Shown here: positions 18,429 to 26,512 of the stretch, piece by piece
Position numbering within the stretch: position 1 is the stretch's first letter
Layout of the letters: each line of letters opens with the position of its first letter
Origin: Desulfobulbaceae bacterium
GTDB taxonomy: Bacteria; Desulfobacterota; Desulfobulbia; Desulfobulbales; SURF-16
Direction of reading: 5' to 3'
Assembly: GCA_024637145.1 (NCBI GenBank)
Contig: JAGXFQ010000030.1
Location: 1-64,000, forward strand
Length of the DNA: 64,000 nucleotides
Notes under the pieces: generated by a model
What the model saw: the letters and a program-made list of their open reading frames with translations, nothing else
Databases searched by the model: none
Told to the model about the DNA's origin: nothing
Program-made: the position numbers and the translations under genes

Positions 18429-19172
18429 ATGAAAGATATTCAGAGCCAGCACGACCACCGCCGCATCAGCATTGAGAAGGTGGGGGTCAAAGAGATCTCC
18501 TACCCCATCAAGGTCCTGGACAAGACCCATCATCACCAGCACACTGTGGCCACCGTTAATATGTCGGTGAATCTTCCCCACCATTTCAAGGGGACCCACA
18601 TGAGCCGCTTTATCGAGATCCTCAACCGCTTCCACGGTGATATCAATGTCCGCAGCTTCCATCTCATTCTGGAGGAGATGAAAGAAAAACTGGAGGCGGA
18701 GCAGGCCCATATGGAGGTGGAATTTCCCTATTTCCTCCAGAAAAAAACGGGCAGCAAGACCGGCCTGCTCAGAGAGTATAGCTGCAAGATGCACGGCGCC
18801 TACGACTCCAAGGATGATCTCACCCTGGAGTTTCGGGTACCCATTGCCCCGCCCGGGGTGGAGCAGGCCGGCGAAGGGCTGCCTGAATCCCTGGGCCATT
18901 GGGGCAATGCCGACATCTGCGTCCGTTTTCGCCATTTCATCTGGATCGAGGATCTCATTGAGATGGTGGAGGAAGTCACCAGCCATGAACTCAAGTGGTC
19001 CGCCAGCCAATCTGACCCCAACCAGCATCCCCTTTCCGTTGAGCAGCTGGCCAAGAACCTTGGGCAGCGCCTCAATGATCACCCTGACATTTCCTGGTTC
19101 GCCGTGACTGTGGAAAACCTCGCTGAGGGCTTTTCAACCTTTGCCACCATGGTCGGCCCCCAGGACGCGTAA
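18429..19172 (+). CDS. FolE2-like protein lacking the GTP cyclohydrolase catalytic motif
   Basis: The N-terminal half matches type IB GTP cyclohydrolase (FolE2): VGVKEISYPIKVLD near residue 17, HTVATVNMSVNLPHHFKGTH near residue 37, MSRFIEILNRF near residue 58. FolE2 enzymes then have a CPCSKEIS motif with the catalytic metal-binding Cys, an HNQR segment and a late metal-binding His. Here the matching stretch reads RVPIAPPGVEQAGEGLPESL with no Cys, the HNQR site reads GHWGNAD, and the final His region reads EGFSTFATM. The fold is probably kept (247 aa) but the chemistry lost or changed. TTG at 18423 is an alternative start; no good ribosome site precedes either. Confidence 0.8.
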   Translation: MKDIQSQHDHRRISIEKVGVKEISYPIKVLDKTHHHQHTVATVNMSVNLPHHFKGTHMSRFIEILNRFHGDINVRSFHLILEEMKEKLEAEQAHMEVEFPYFLQKKTGSKTGLLREYSCKMHGAYDSKDDLTLEFRVPIAPPGVEQAGEGLPESLGHWGNADICVRFRHFIWIEDLIEMVEEVTSHELKWSASQSDPNQHPLSVEQLAKNLGQRLNDHPDISWFAVTVENLAEGFSTFATMVGPQDA

Positions 19173-19324
19173 CCGCCGCCACAGCCCCTCTCTTTCAACA
19201 CCCACTGCAGACGGCCAAAATGGCGCCACTTTCCTCTGGTCTATTGGGGCAGGCAGGGGTATAATCCTTGGTTTCTGTTTGCTCCAGAGCCCCTTTGCCA
19301 ATCACTTATCACCATGGAATCACC

Positions 19325-21400
19325 ATGCACCATGAATTCTTACTTGAGATAGGCACGGAAGAGATTCCGGCCAGTTATATAGAACCTGCCCTCAACTATC
19401 TCAAAGAGGGGATGCGAAAAAAGCTCCTTGAGCTCGGCCTGCCCTTTGGCGCCCTGCACACGGCGGCAACGCCGCGTCGACTGACCCTTGTAGTCAGCGA
19501 CCTGGCCGGGCGCCAGGAGGATCAGCGCCTGGAGGTGATGGGCCCTCCCAAACAGGCCGGTTTTGACGCTGACCACAAACCCACCAAGGCGGCCCTGGGT
19601 TTTGCCCGGTCAAAGGGGGCCACGGTTGAGGATATCCAGGTGGTGAGCACGGCAAAGGGCGACTATCTCATGGTGGTCCAGGAAATCAAAGGCCAGGAGA
19701 CCGCCCTCCTGCTGCAGCAATTCCTGCCTGAACTCATCCTGGCCATCCCCTTTGCTAAATCCATGCGCTGGGCCGACAAGAACACCCATTTTGCCCGGCC
19801 CCTGCAGTGGCTGGTGGCCCTTCTGGGCGGCCAGACCGTGCCCTTTGCCATTGACGACCTCCAGAGCGGCAACACCACCCGCGGCCATCGTTTCATGTGC
19901 CCGGAAGTCCGGCAGGTTACTGATTTCAGACAGTATGAGGAGACCCTCCTGGCCATGGAGGTGTTGGTGGATATCCAGAAACGGCGCGACCTCATCGCCA
20001 GCCAGGTCACCGAGGCGGCCAGTGCCATGGGCGGCCAGGTGGTCCTTGATCTCGACCTCCTTGACACCATCACCCACCTGGTGGAATCATCTCATGCCCT
20101 GTGCGGCTCCTTTGACCGCAAGTTCCTGGAACTCCCCACCGAGGTGCTCACCACCTCCATGCGGGTCAACCAGAAGTACTTCACGGTGGCAGACCCGGAG
20201 GGCACCCTGCTCCCCTCTTTTGTGGCAGTGAACAACACCCGGGTGAAGGATGAGGCCATCTCCCGAGAGGGCCATCAGCGGGTCCTGCGGGCCCGCCTGG
20301 AAGACGGCCTCTTCTTCTATAATGAGGATCGCAAGCGTCCCTTGGCGGCCTACAAGACGGCCCTGGCCGGCGTGGTCTTCCAGGCCCAGCTTGGCACCAT
20401 GACCGCCAAGAACGAACGTCTCACCTGCCTGGCCCAGGATCTGGCCCAGACCTTAGAGCCCGATCTTGTGGCCACCACCAAGAGGGCGGCTGAACTCTGC
20501 AAGGCGGATCTGGTCACCGACATGGTGGGTGAATTCCCCTCCCTGCAAGGAGTAATGGGCAAATATTACGCCCTGCATGACGGCGAAAACCCAGAGGTGG
20601 CAGCGGCGATCCTGGATCATTATAAACCGCTGCGCTCAGGCAGCCCCTTACCGGATAGCCGAGCCGGCGCCCTGGTGGGGATGGCCGACCGTATCGACAC
20701 CCTGGCCGGCTGCTTTGCCATCGGCAAGATACCCACCGGCGCCACCGACCCTTACGGCCTCCGCCGGCATGCCCTGGCCCTTATCCATATTATCAGTGCC
20801 CGGGGCTGGCATCTTTCTCTGCGTGCCATCTTCAGCAAGGCCCTGACCCTTTACGGCGCCCAGATCACCACCGACAAAGAGGAAACTCTGGCCGCCCTCC
20901 TCAGCTTCATCAAGGGCCGCTACAGCAACGATCTTTTTGCCGGGGGCAATAGCAGTGAGGCGGTGGAAGCCGCCACCGCGGTGCTCTTTGACGACATCGC
21001 CGATTGCAACCAGCGAGTGGCGGCCTTAAGCGCCATCGCCCACCATGAGACCTTCACCCTGCTGGCCGGGGCCTTCAAACGGGTAACCAACATCATCAAG
21101 GATCATGATAACAGCGAGGTGGCGCCGGCTCTCCTCTGCGAAGAGGCTGAGCAAAGGCTTTTCAGCATCTTCGTTCAGGTCAGAGATCAATGCCAGCCAC
21201 TGCTTGATAAACGGGAATATGGGGCGGCCCTGCAGGCTATGTTGTTGATGAAAGAGCCGGTGGACCGCTTCTTTGAGGAGGTGATGGTGATGGCCGAAGA
21301 TGAGGCGGTGCGGCAGAACAGGCTCTCCCTGCTGACGGCCATCGCCCATCTCTTCCTGCAGATCGGCGACTTTGCCAAGATGTACACCCTGAAGGGGTGA
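19325..21400 (+). CDS. glyS: Glycyl-tRNA synthetase beta subunit
   Basis: GlyS is the large tRNA-binding subunit of the alpha2beta2 glycyl-tRNA synthetase. The 691-aa product begins with the family signature LLEIGTEEIPASYIEPALNY and has FLEVPTE-like FLELPTEVLTTSMRVNQKYF near residue 280, an HD-type region, and the C-terminal anticodon-binding domain. It appears complete. glyQ, usually immediately upstream of glyS, is absent here: the preceding gene is the FolE2-like protein. The start has no strong ribosome binding site; the earlier in-frame start at 19268 adds unconserved sequence. Confidence 0.94.
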   Translation: MHHEFLLEIGTEEIPASYIEPALNYLKEGMRKKLLELGLPFGALHTAATPRRLTLVVSDLAGRQEDQRLEVMGPPKQAGFDADHKPTKAALGFARSKGATVEDIQVVSTAKGDYLMVVQEIKGQETALLLQQFLPELILAIPFAKSMRWADKNTHFARPLQWLVALLGGQTVPFAIDDLQSGNTTRGHRFMCPEVRQVTDFRQYEETLLAMEVLVDIQKRRDLIASQVTEAASAMGGQVVLDLDLLDTITHLVESSHALCGSFDRKFLELPTEVLTTSMRVNQKYFTVADPEGTLLPSFVAVNNTRVKDEAISREGHQRVLRARLEDGLFFYNEDRKRPLAAYKTALAGVVFQAQLGTMTAKNERLTCLAQDLAQTLEPDLVATTKRAAELCKADLVTDMVGEFPSLQGVMGKYYALHDGENPEVAAAILDHYKPLRSGSPLPDSRAGALVGMADRIDTLAGCFAIGKIPTGATDPYGLRRHALALIHIISARGWHLSLRAIFSKALTLYGAQITTDKEETLAALLSFIKGRYSNDLFAGGNSSEAVEAATAVLFDDIADCNQRVAALSAIAHHETFTLLAGAFKRVTNIIKDHDNSEVAPALLCEEAEQRLFSIFVQVRDQCQPLLDKREYGAALQAMLLMKEPVDRFFEEVMVMAEDEAVRQNRLSLLTAIAHLFLQIGDFAKMYTLKG

Positions 21401-21429
21401 CCCTGGTTTCTCCTGTTATGAAAAGGTAC

Positions 21430-22683
21430 TTAGTTGCCGAAATAGATGTGGCTGGCCGCCTCCACCGAGACAGCCAGCAGCGGCGGCAGGTCCAGGCTAT
21501 TCACAGAAAGAGCCTGACATAGCTGCATCACCAACTGCCAAGCCCCCTGCTCATAGGCCTTGGTGAGAGCCAGCACCGGGGCCAGGCGGCCGGTGCCGCT
21601 GAGCAGGGCCTCGCAGAGATGCGGATCCAGATGAAGACCGTCGAGAATCTGCCCCATATCCCTTTCCAGAATAACGTCAAGCAGACTGAGCATACCCAGG
21701 GTATAACAGGTGGCCTTGGTGCCGATGCCGGGCAGCAGGACACTCAGCCCTTGACAGAAACGGGCCCGCTGCACCGAAAGAGAGAGCAGCTCGTGGGGTT
21801 TGTCGTCGGCAAGATAGGAAAGCATCATCATACTGATCCACTGCCTGAGGGTCTCTTCCCCCACCAGGGCAATGGCGCTCTGCAGTGATTTGACCTCAAC
21901 CCGCACCGCAAAGGCGGCGGAATTGACATAGCGCAGCAGCTTGTAGGCCAAGGAGACATCATGGGAAACCAACTCCGCCATTTTGTCATAATCCGTGGTC
22001 GGGTCCTGGAGTTGACTGAGCATGTTGAGATAGCGCAGTTTGGAGCCGGGAATATCCTTGCTGCTTAAGATCTCCGGCCTGCTGAAAAAATAGCCCTGAT
22101 AAAGATGAAAACCCATTTCCTTCAGACGCTCGAACTGGGCCATGGTCTCCACCTTTTCAGCAAGCAGCTTGAGGTTGAATTTCCTGGCCCTGGCCACCTC
22201 TTCCTCCAGTTCCTGCCAACTCATGGCCAGCACGTCAAACTTGACGATCTTGGCCATCTCCATGAGCGGTTCCAGCTCCGGGCGATACCTGAAATCATCC
22301 AGGGCAAAGACATAGCCCTTTTCCACAAGCCTGGCACAATTCTTGAGCAGAGTAGGGGTGACCTTGACGTCCTCCAGGATCTCCACCACGGTGCTGCGCG
22401 CTGAAAAGAGAAAAGAGGTATGGCGATTGAGCATGCCCTGCGGAAAATTGATAAAGGCCCGTTTCCCACCTGTGACCTGCTGCAGACCAAGCAGATACTG
22501 ACTGTTGCTCATCACCTGGGAGGTGGCTGTCATGGAATCGATGGCAGCACTGCAGAAATTCTGGAGTCCGGAGCGGAAAAGCAGCTCATAGCCAAAGACA
22601 TTCATATTGGCCCGGAAAATCGGCTGCCGGGCAAGAAAGGCCCGGCTGGTATCCATGATTTGGTTCGGCAGATCGAGGGTCAT
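21430..22683 (-). CDS. EAL-HDOD signalling protein (YuxH-like)
   Basis: This 417-aa protein has an N-terminal degenerate EAL domain (about residues 10-210, beginning with FLARQPIF and VFGYELLFRSG, and with FALDDFRY and LLAEKVET later) and a C-terminal HDOD domain (about 215-400, with VSHDVSLAYKLLRYVNSAAF). ELL replaces the EAL catalytic triad, as is usual in this class, so it is unlikely to hydrolyse cyclic di-GMP and probably acts as a binding or scaffold protein. The ATG at 22683 has AAGGA upstream; a start at 22755 adds unconserved residues. Confidence 0.88.
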   Translation of the reverse strand: MTLDLPNQIMDTSRAFLARQPIFRANMNVFGYELLFRSGLQNFCSAAIDSMTATSQVMSNSQYLLGLQQVTGGKRAFINFPQGMLNRHTSFLFSARSTVVEILEDVKVTPTLLKNCARLVEKGYVFALDDFRYRPELEPLMEMAKIVKFDVLAMSWQELEEEVARARKFNLKLLAEKVETMAQFERLKEMGFHLYQGYFFSRPEILSSKDIPGSKLRYLNMLSQLQDPTTDYDKMAELVSHDVSLAYKLLRYVNSAAFAVRVEVKSLQSAIALVGEETLRQWISMMMLSYLADDKPHELLSLSVQRARFCQGLSVLLPGIGTKATCYTLGMLSLLDVILERDMGQILDGLHLDPHLCEALLSGTGRLAPVLALTKAYEQGAWQLVMQLCQALSVNSLDLPPLLAVSVEAASHIYFGN

Positions 22684-22775
22684 GATTTTCCTTATCACCC
22701 AGAAAACATTCTCGCCCCTATGGCAGCAGCTCTTGCCTGCCGATAGGACGTCCATTCATGTGCAGATCCCGCCAA

Positions 22776-23399
22776 TCAAGGGAAGGGACCGGCCGTCTGC
22801 AGGGCCCCGATTTCCAGGAGCGCGGCAAGCACCTCTGCCACCGGCAGGCCGATGACATTGGTATAGGAGCCGGAAATCTCGGCAACCAGAAAGGCACCAC
22901 CACTCTGCATCCCATAGGCTCCCGCCTTGTCATCTCCATCGCCCGTGGCCACATAGGCGGCAATCACCCGGGGATCCAGATCAGCAAAGCGAACCCTGGT
23001 CACCACCGCCCCCACCTTCTCAAGACGAGGCTCCTGGCGGCAAAGGGCAAAGCCGGTCCACACCTCATGCCAGCGCCCGGCCAGGGAGGTGAGGATCTCC
23101 TCCGCCTCCCGGCGGCTGCCCGGCTTGCCGAGGAGGTGGCCATCGCGCACCACCACGGTATCCGCCCCCAGGACCAGATGGCCGGGATGATCTTGGGCCA
23201 CGGCCTGGGCCTTTTCCTGGGCCAGACGCCGGACAAAGATCTCGGGCCCTTCGCCGGCCAGGGCGGTTTCAGCCACCTCTGTTGGGGCAACGAGAAAGGA
23301 GAGGCCGAGACCGGCAAGAAAATCGCGGCGCCGGGGTGAGCCTGAGGCCAGGATCAGGGGCTGCACGGTTTTGAAAACTGTCGGCGCCGCCATCATCAT
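22776..23399 (-). CDS. maf: Maf-family nucleoside triphosphate pyrophosphatase
   Basis: Maf proteins hydrolyse non-canonical or pyrimidine nucleoside triphosphates (dTTP/UTP or modified forms), keeping them out of nucleic acids. The 207-aa product has the signature LASGSPRRRDFL near residue 17, FVRRLAQEKA near residue 55, the catalytic Asp in VLGADTVV near residue 76 and DDKAGAYGMQSGGA near residue 155. It overlaps the upstream fabL by 4 bp (ATGA). Which Maf substrate class it belongs to is not settled by inspection. Confidence 0.93.
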   Translation of the reverse strand: MMMAAPTVFKTVQPLILASGSPRRRDFLAGLGLSFLVAPTEVAETALAGEGPEIFVRRLAQEKAQAVAQDHPGHLVLGADTVVVRDGHLLGKPGSRREAEEILTSLAGRWHEVWTGFALCRQEPRLEKVGAVVTRVRFADLDPRVIAAYVATGDGDDKAGAYGMQSGGAFLVAEISGSYTNVIGLPVAEVLAALLEIGALQTAGPFP

Positions 23400-24148
23400 G
23401 CCCTGATGGAATATCCCCCGTCCACCACCACGGTCTGGCCATGGATCATCTTAGCCAGATCACTGGCCAGAAAGAGGGCCACATCCGCCACATCATCCGG
23501 GGTGGTTAAAACTCCCATGGGGGTCCGTGCCAGGGCGGTGTCCAAGATCTGCTTGCGGTTGGGGAATTTCTTGAGGGCCTCGGTGTCCACGGCACCCGCA
23601 CTGATGGTATTAACGGTTATTTTCTTTTCTCCCAGTTCCACGGCCAGATGGCGAACCAGGGATTCCAGGGCCGCCTTGGAGGCCCCCACTGCCGTGTAAT
23701 TTTCCACGGCCCGAACCGAACCAAGGCTTGACACTGCCATAATCCTGCCGCCATCGAGCATCAAGGGCACTGCCTGCTGGGCCAGAGTGAGCAAGGCCCG
23801 GGCATTGATATCCATGGCCCAATTCCAGTGGCGGGAGGAAAGTTCCATGGCCGGCTTCAAAACCCCGGAGGCGGCATTTGAGACCAGAAAATCGAGGCGG
23901 CCATAGCGCTCTTTGATCTGCTGAAACATGGCCACCACATCCTCGTCATTGGCAACATTGGCTTTGATTACCAGACACTCAGCCCCACGCTCCTGCACCA
24001 GGCGCGCTGTTTCTTCGGCATCTTGGCGATGACGGACATAATTGACCACAATATGGACGCCATTTTCGGCAAAACGCAGGGCAATGGCCTTACCAATACC
24101 CCGAGAGCTCCCGGTGATTATCGCTACTTTCCCTGCAAGATTAAACAT
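23396..24148 (-). CDS. fabL: Enoyl-ACP reductase III (FabL-like short-chain dehydrogenase)
   Basis: This short-chain dehydrogenase (250 aa) has the coenzyme motif TGSSRGIGKA near residue 12, NAASG near residue 90 and the catalytic Tyr/Lys pair in NYTAVGASKAALE near residue 155. SNAASGVLKPAMELSSRHWN and INARALL are typical of FabL, which reduces enoyl-ACP in fatty acid elongation with NADPH. A 3-oxoacyl reductase is the alternative, but the HWNW region favours FabL. The start has AAAGGAG upstream. Confidence 0.85.
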   Translation of the reverse strand: MFNLAGKVAIITGSSRGIGKAIALRFAENGVHIVVNYVRHRQDAEETARLVQERGAECLVIKANVANDEDVVAMFQQIKERYGRLDFLVSNAASGVLKPAMELSSRHWNWAMDINARALLTLAQQAVPLMLDGGRIMAVSSLGSVRAVENYTAVGASKAALESLVRHLAVELGEKKITVNTISAGAVDTEALKKFPNRKQILDTALARTPMGVLTTPDDVADVALFLASDLAKMIHGQTVVVDGGYSIRA

Positions 24149-24264
24149 GACAAAACTCCTTTCTATGAAATAGCCCGGACAAGGCCAACAGCTCTTTTAG
24201 TTGAGATGAGCAGACAAAGGGAGGATTGTAGCAGGATAGGGCCGGGAAGCAAAGCGTTTTCCAC

Positions 24265-25230
24265 TTAACCCCAGCCCTTCCCCTTCTCCCTTTGCCTGGC
24301 CAGCCAGACCTTGAACCTGGCCGCCAGACTGGCCAGGAGATGGCGGCTATGAAAGGGAATCGGGCGCAGTTGGCCCGGCACGAGAAAGTCCTCCACTGCC
24401 ACCTCTTCCGGGGAGAGCAGGGGGAAGGCCAGGGTCTCCAGATCATGGCCCCGGTCCCGGCGGTCGCGGCTGGCCTGCCAGAGCGGCGAGGATTCCGGGT
24501 CCAACTTGATCACGGCCAGCAATGCCCGGTCCAGGGCTAAGGCCCAGGGGCTTGCCGCCATCACCCCCAGGGGATAGGCCTCGCCGCCCAAGGGGCCGGT
24601 GCGGTGCATGGCCGTGATGGCGTCACAGAGGGAAAGTCCAGGCGGCACCAGAAAAGGCAGATCCGCCAGCAGATCAAAAAAGGCGCGACCATCACCCTGG
24701 CCATGGACCTGATGCCCCCACGCCTTCCGCCAGCCCTTGATGATGCCGTAATGATTTTTCACGGCCAGGCTGACCCGGGTCTGGCCGTGGCTTTTGAGCT
24801 TGGGAAGATTAATGAAATAATCACACTCCAAGGCATCAACGGCCACGGCAACCTCAAGGCCGCGGCGGGTGGTGACAACACGGCTCTTCTGAAAAGGGGC
24901 GTAGGAAACCGGCAGCCCTTTGAGGGCCGCGGTCATGCCGCAGATGCGCATGGCCCGCAGACCGGAACCGGTGGCAGGGGAGTCCCCCACCACCACCTGG
25001 GCGCCTTGATCGACAAACCATTGGGCAACCCCAGCCACAAACTCCGGATGGGTGCAGGCGATATCCCCCTGATAGCGGGCCGCCACCAGGTTGGGCTTCA
25101 AAAGAACCCTGCTCCCCCGGGAACATGTCCAGGCAAGGGCGGCAAGCAGGCCATCCACCACCCGGACAATCTCCTGGCGATCATAGGAAAGGCAGCGGCT
25201 GATGGCCACGGCTCTTTTTTCTCCAGCCAT
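24265..25230 (-). CDS. DUF362 domain protein
   Basis: A 321-aa cytoplasmic protein of the DUF362 family. Landmarks are VLLKPNLVAA near residue 44, VVVGDSPATGSG near residue 82, and NLPKLKSHGQTRVSLAVKNH near residue 140. Some relatives carry a ferredoxin domain; this one has no CxxC cluster. The start at 25230 is favoured by GGGGAGGAGA 5-14 bp upstream; the longer frame from 25269 is Gly/Arg-rich and unconserved. The biochemical role of the family is unknown to me. It lies 116 bp upstream of fabL on the same strand. Confidence 0.83.
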   Translation of the reverse strand: MAGEKRAVAISRCLSYDRQEIVRVVDGLLAALAWTCSRGSRVLLKPNLVAARYQGDIACTHPEFVAGVAQWFVDQGAQVVVGDSPATGSGLRAMRICGMTAALKGLPVSYAPFQKSRVVTTRRGLEVAVAVDALECDYFINLPKLKSHGQTRVSLAVKNHYGIIKGWRKAWGHQVHGQGDGRAFFDLLADLPFLVPPGLSLCDAITAMHRTGPLGGEAYPLGVMAASPWALALDRALLAVIKLDPESSPLWQASRDRRDRGHDLETLAFPLLSPEEVAVEDFLVPGQLRPIPFHSRHLLASLAARFKVWLARQREKGKGWG

Positions 25231-25350
25231 TATCTCTCCTCCCCTGCCGTCTTTTCTCCACCTGCCCACATATAGAGCTGTCCAGCAGGCTGGTTACCAT
25301 TTTTATTGCAGAATAACAGCAGAAAGCCCTGGAAATCGGGACCCACAAAG

Positions 25351-25388
25351 AAAAAGGCCAGCCTTGGGGGGACAAGGCTGGCCTTTTT
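25351..25388. terminator. Strong palindromic terminator in a divergent region
   Basis: A perfect 16-bp stem (25351-25366 with 25373-25388) with a GGGGGA loop; A5 begins and T5 ends the stem, so it works on both strands. No annotated gene precedes it on either strand, so it may end an unannotated small transcript or the antisense leader of DUF362. Confidence 0.85.
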
Positions 25389-25403
25389 CAGGAGAAAGGA
25401 GAT

Positions 25404-25451
25404 ATGAGTTACTACTGCTTATTCTTACTTACAACATCCATGCCACCTTAA
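25404..25451 (+). CDS. Possible 15-codon peptide after a terminator-like hairpin
   Basis: ATG at 25404 is preceded by GAAAGGAGAT, one of the best ribosome sites in the window, and opens a frame of 15 codons (MSYYCLFLLTTSMPP) ending at TAA. It begins 15 bp after the palindrome. The peptide is hydrophobic with a Tyr-Tyr-Cys start. It could be a leader peptide or chance; there is no downstream gene for nearly 560 bp. Confidence 0.25.
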   Translation: MSYYCLFLLTTSMPP

Positions 25452-25925
25452 AAAAAAATCCCCTCTCCCTCTCCTGCCCCCTGCCGCAGGCCTTGCCGGC
25501 AAAAAGGTCCTTCCCGGCAGGAAGTCTGCGCTATTCAATATTTTAAACTTGCCGCCACCCAGAGCGGCACTGACAGCAATTAAGGTTGCTACATCAACCA
25601 CATAAGCAGCACAAGAACTTTTATACCGCCCCTGGGCCACCCGGCAGGCGCCCACAGGGCACGACTCTTTTCTGGCCTTTGCTTGAAAAGGGGTCTGGAT
25701 TATTGCCCCAAAGTATAAATTTTAGCACCGCCCCGAAACGGTCCGGCCCCAGGCCCTCCATCTGCTCCCGTAGTACACTCTGCCGCCTTAGCGGATTATT
25801 GACTTTTCCCCCGAAAACCAGTCAAAAAAATGACCAAAACCCCTTGCCCACCCTGAAAGAGAGCGCCTCTTCAGAAACAATGTCGGCAATTTACATCGCC
25901 AAAACAACACGTTGTCAAGAAGCAA

Positions 25926-25959
25926 CGACTTCAGGAAAAGTCGTGGCACAATACTTGAT
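25926..25959 (+). promoter_or_regulatory. Candidate sigma-54 promoter of the flagellar operon, abutting a palindrome
   Basis: TGGCAC (25944-25949), 5 bp, then TTGAT (25955-25959) resembles a -24/-12 promoter; the -12 element has GA instead of the usual GC. Directly upstream is a palindrome CGACTT-N6-AAGTCG (25926-25943). The fliL ATG is 55 bp downstream. Sigma-54 control of export genes is common in related flagellar systems, but the imperfect -12 keeps this tentative. Confidence 0.4.
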
Positions 25960-26013
25960 AAGGTACCCCATAGCGAAAAATACACCACCCACATTATGCA
26001 GGAGATCCAGACC

Positions 26014-26490
26014 ATGGCAGACGACAACACCCCCCCCCTCGAAGAACCCAAAAAAAAGTCCAGAACAATGCCCCTGATCATTCTGGGCGTGGTTCTGCTT
26101 TTGGTAGGCGGCGGTTTTTTTGCCTATACCACCTTCATGGCGCCCCCGGAGCCCACCGCTGTCCCCCCCACCGAGACCTCCAGTGTGGTGGGCGAGATGC
26201 TCACCTTGAATGAATTTGTGGTGAACCTGGCCGACCCCAAGGGCAAACGGTATCTCAAATGCAAGATCAGCCTGGAAGTGGAAAGCGTGGAGGCCAAGGA
26301 GAGGGTGGCGAAAATAGCCCCCAAACTGCGCGACATCGTCATCATGCTCCTTACCAGCCTGGCCTTTGAAGAGGTGATGACGCCGGAGGGCAAGATCCGC
26401 ATTCGCAATGAACTCCTTGAACGGTTCAATCAGGCGGCCCGGCCGGACCGGATCCGAAATCTCTACTTCAGCGACTTTGTTGTCCAATAA
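26014..26490 (+). CDS. fliL: Flagellar basal body protein FliL
   Basis: FliL is an inner-membrane protein at the stator that tunes motor torque. The 158-aa product has a short acidic/Lys-rich cytoplasmic N-terminus, one transmembrane helix (about residues 22-43, LIILGVVLLLVGGGFFAYT), a Pro-rich linker and the periplasmic domain with LTLNEFVVNLAD and YLKCKISLEVE. It ends LYFSDFVVQ. The start at 26014 has AGGAGA 9 bp upstream; an ATG at 25996 is possible. It is the first gene of the export operon. Confidence 0.9.
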   Translation: MADDNTPPLEEPKKKSRTMPLIILGVVLLLVGGGFFAYTTFMAPPEPTAVPPTETSSVVGEMLTLNEFVVNLADPKGKRYLKCKISLEVESVEAKERVAKIAPKLRDIVIMLLTSLAFEEVMTPEGKIRIRNELLERFNQAARPDRIRNLYFSDFVVQ

Positions 26491-26512
26491 AACTCCACTC
26501 AACGAGAGATAG

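Larger units (their letters stand above)
25231..26013. other. Divergent intergenic region before the flagellar operon
   Basis: No gene of normal size can be supported in these 783 bp. It contains a strong palindromic terminator (25351-25388), a small ORF with a good ribosome site just after it (25404-25451), and a sigma-54-like site ahead of fliL (25944-25959). A 76-codon minus-strand ORF at 25425-25655 has no ribosome site or domain and I do not accept it. Confidence 0.5.

Noticed and set aside
25425..25655. Minus-strand ORF of 76 codons before the palindrome
   Set aside because: No ribosome site; sequence looks random. A link to the terminator cannot be excluded but is unsupported.
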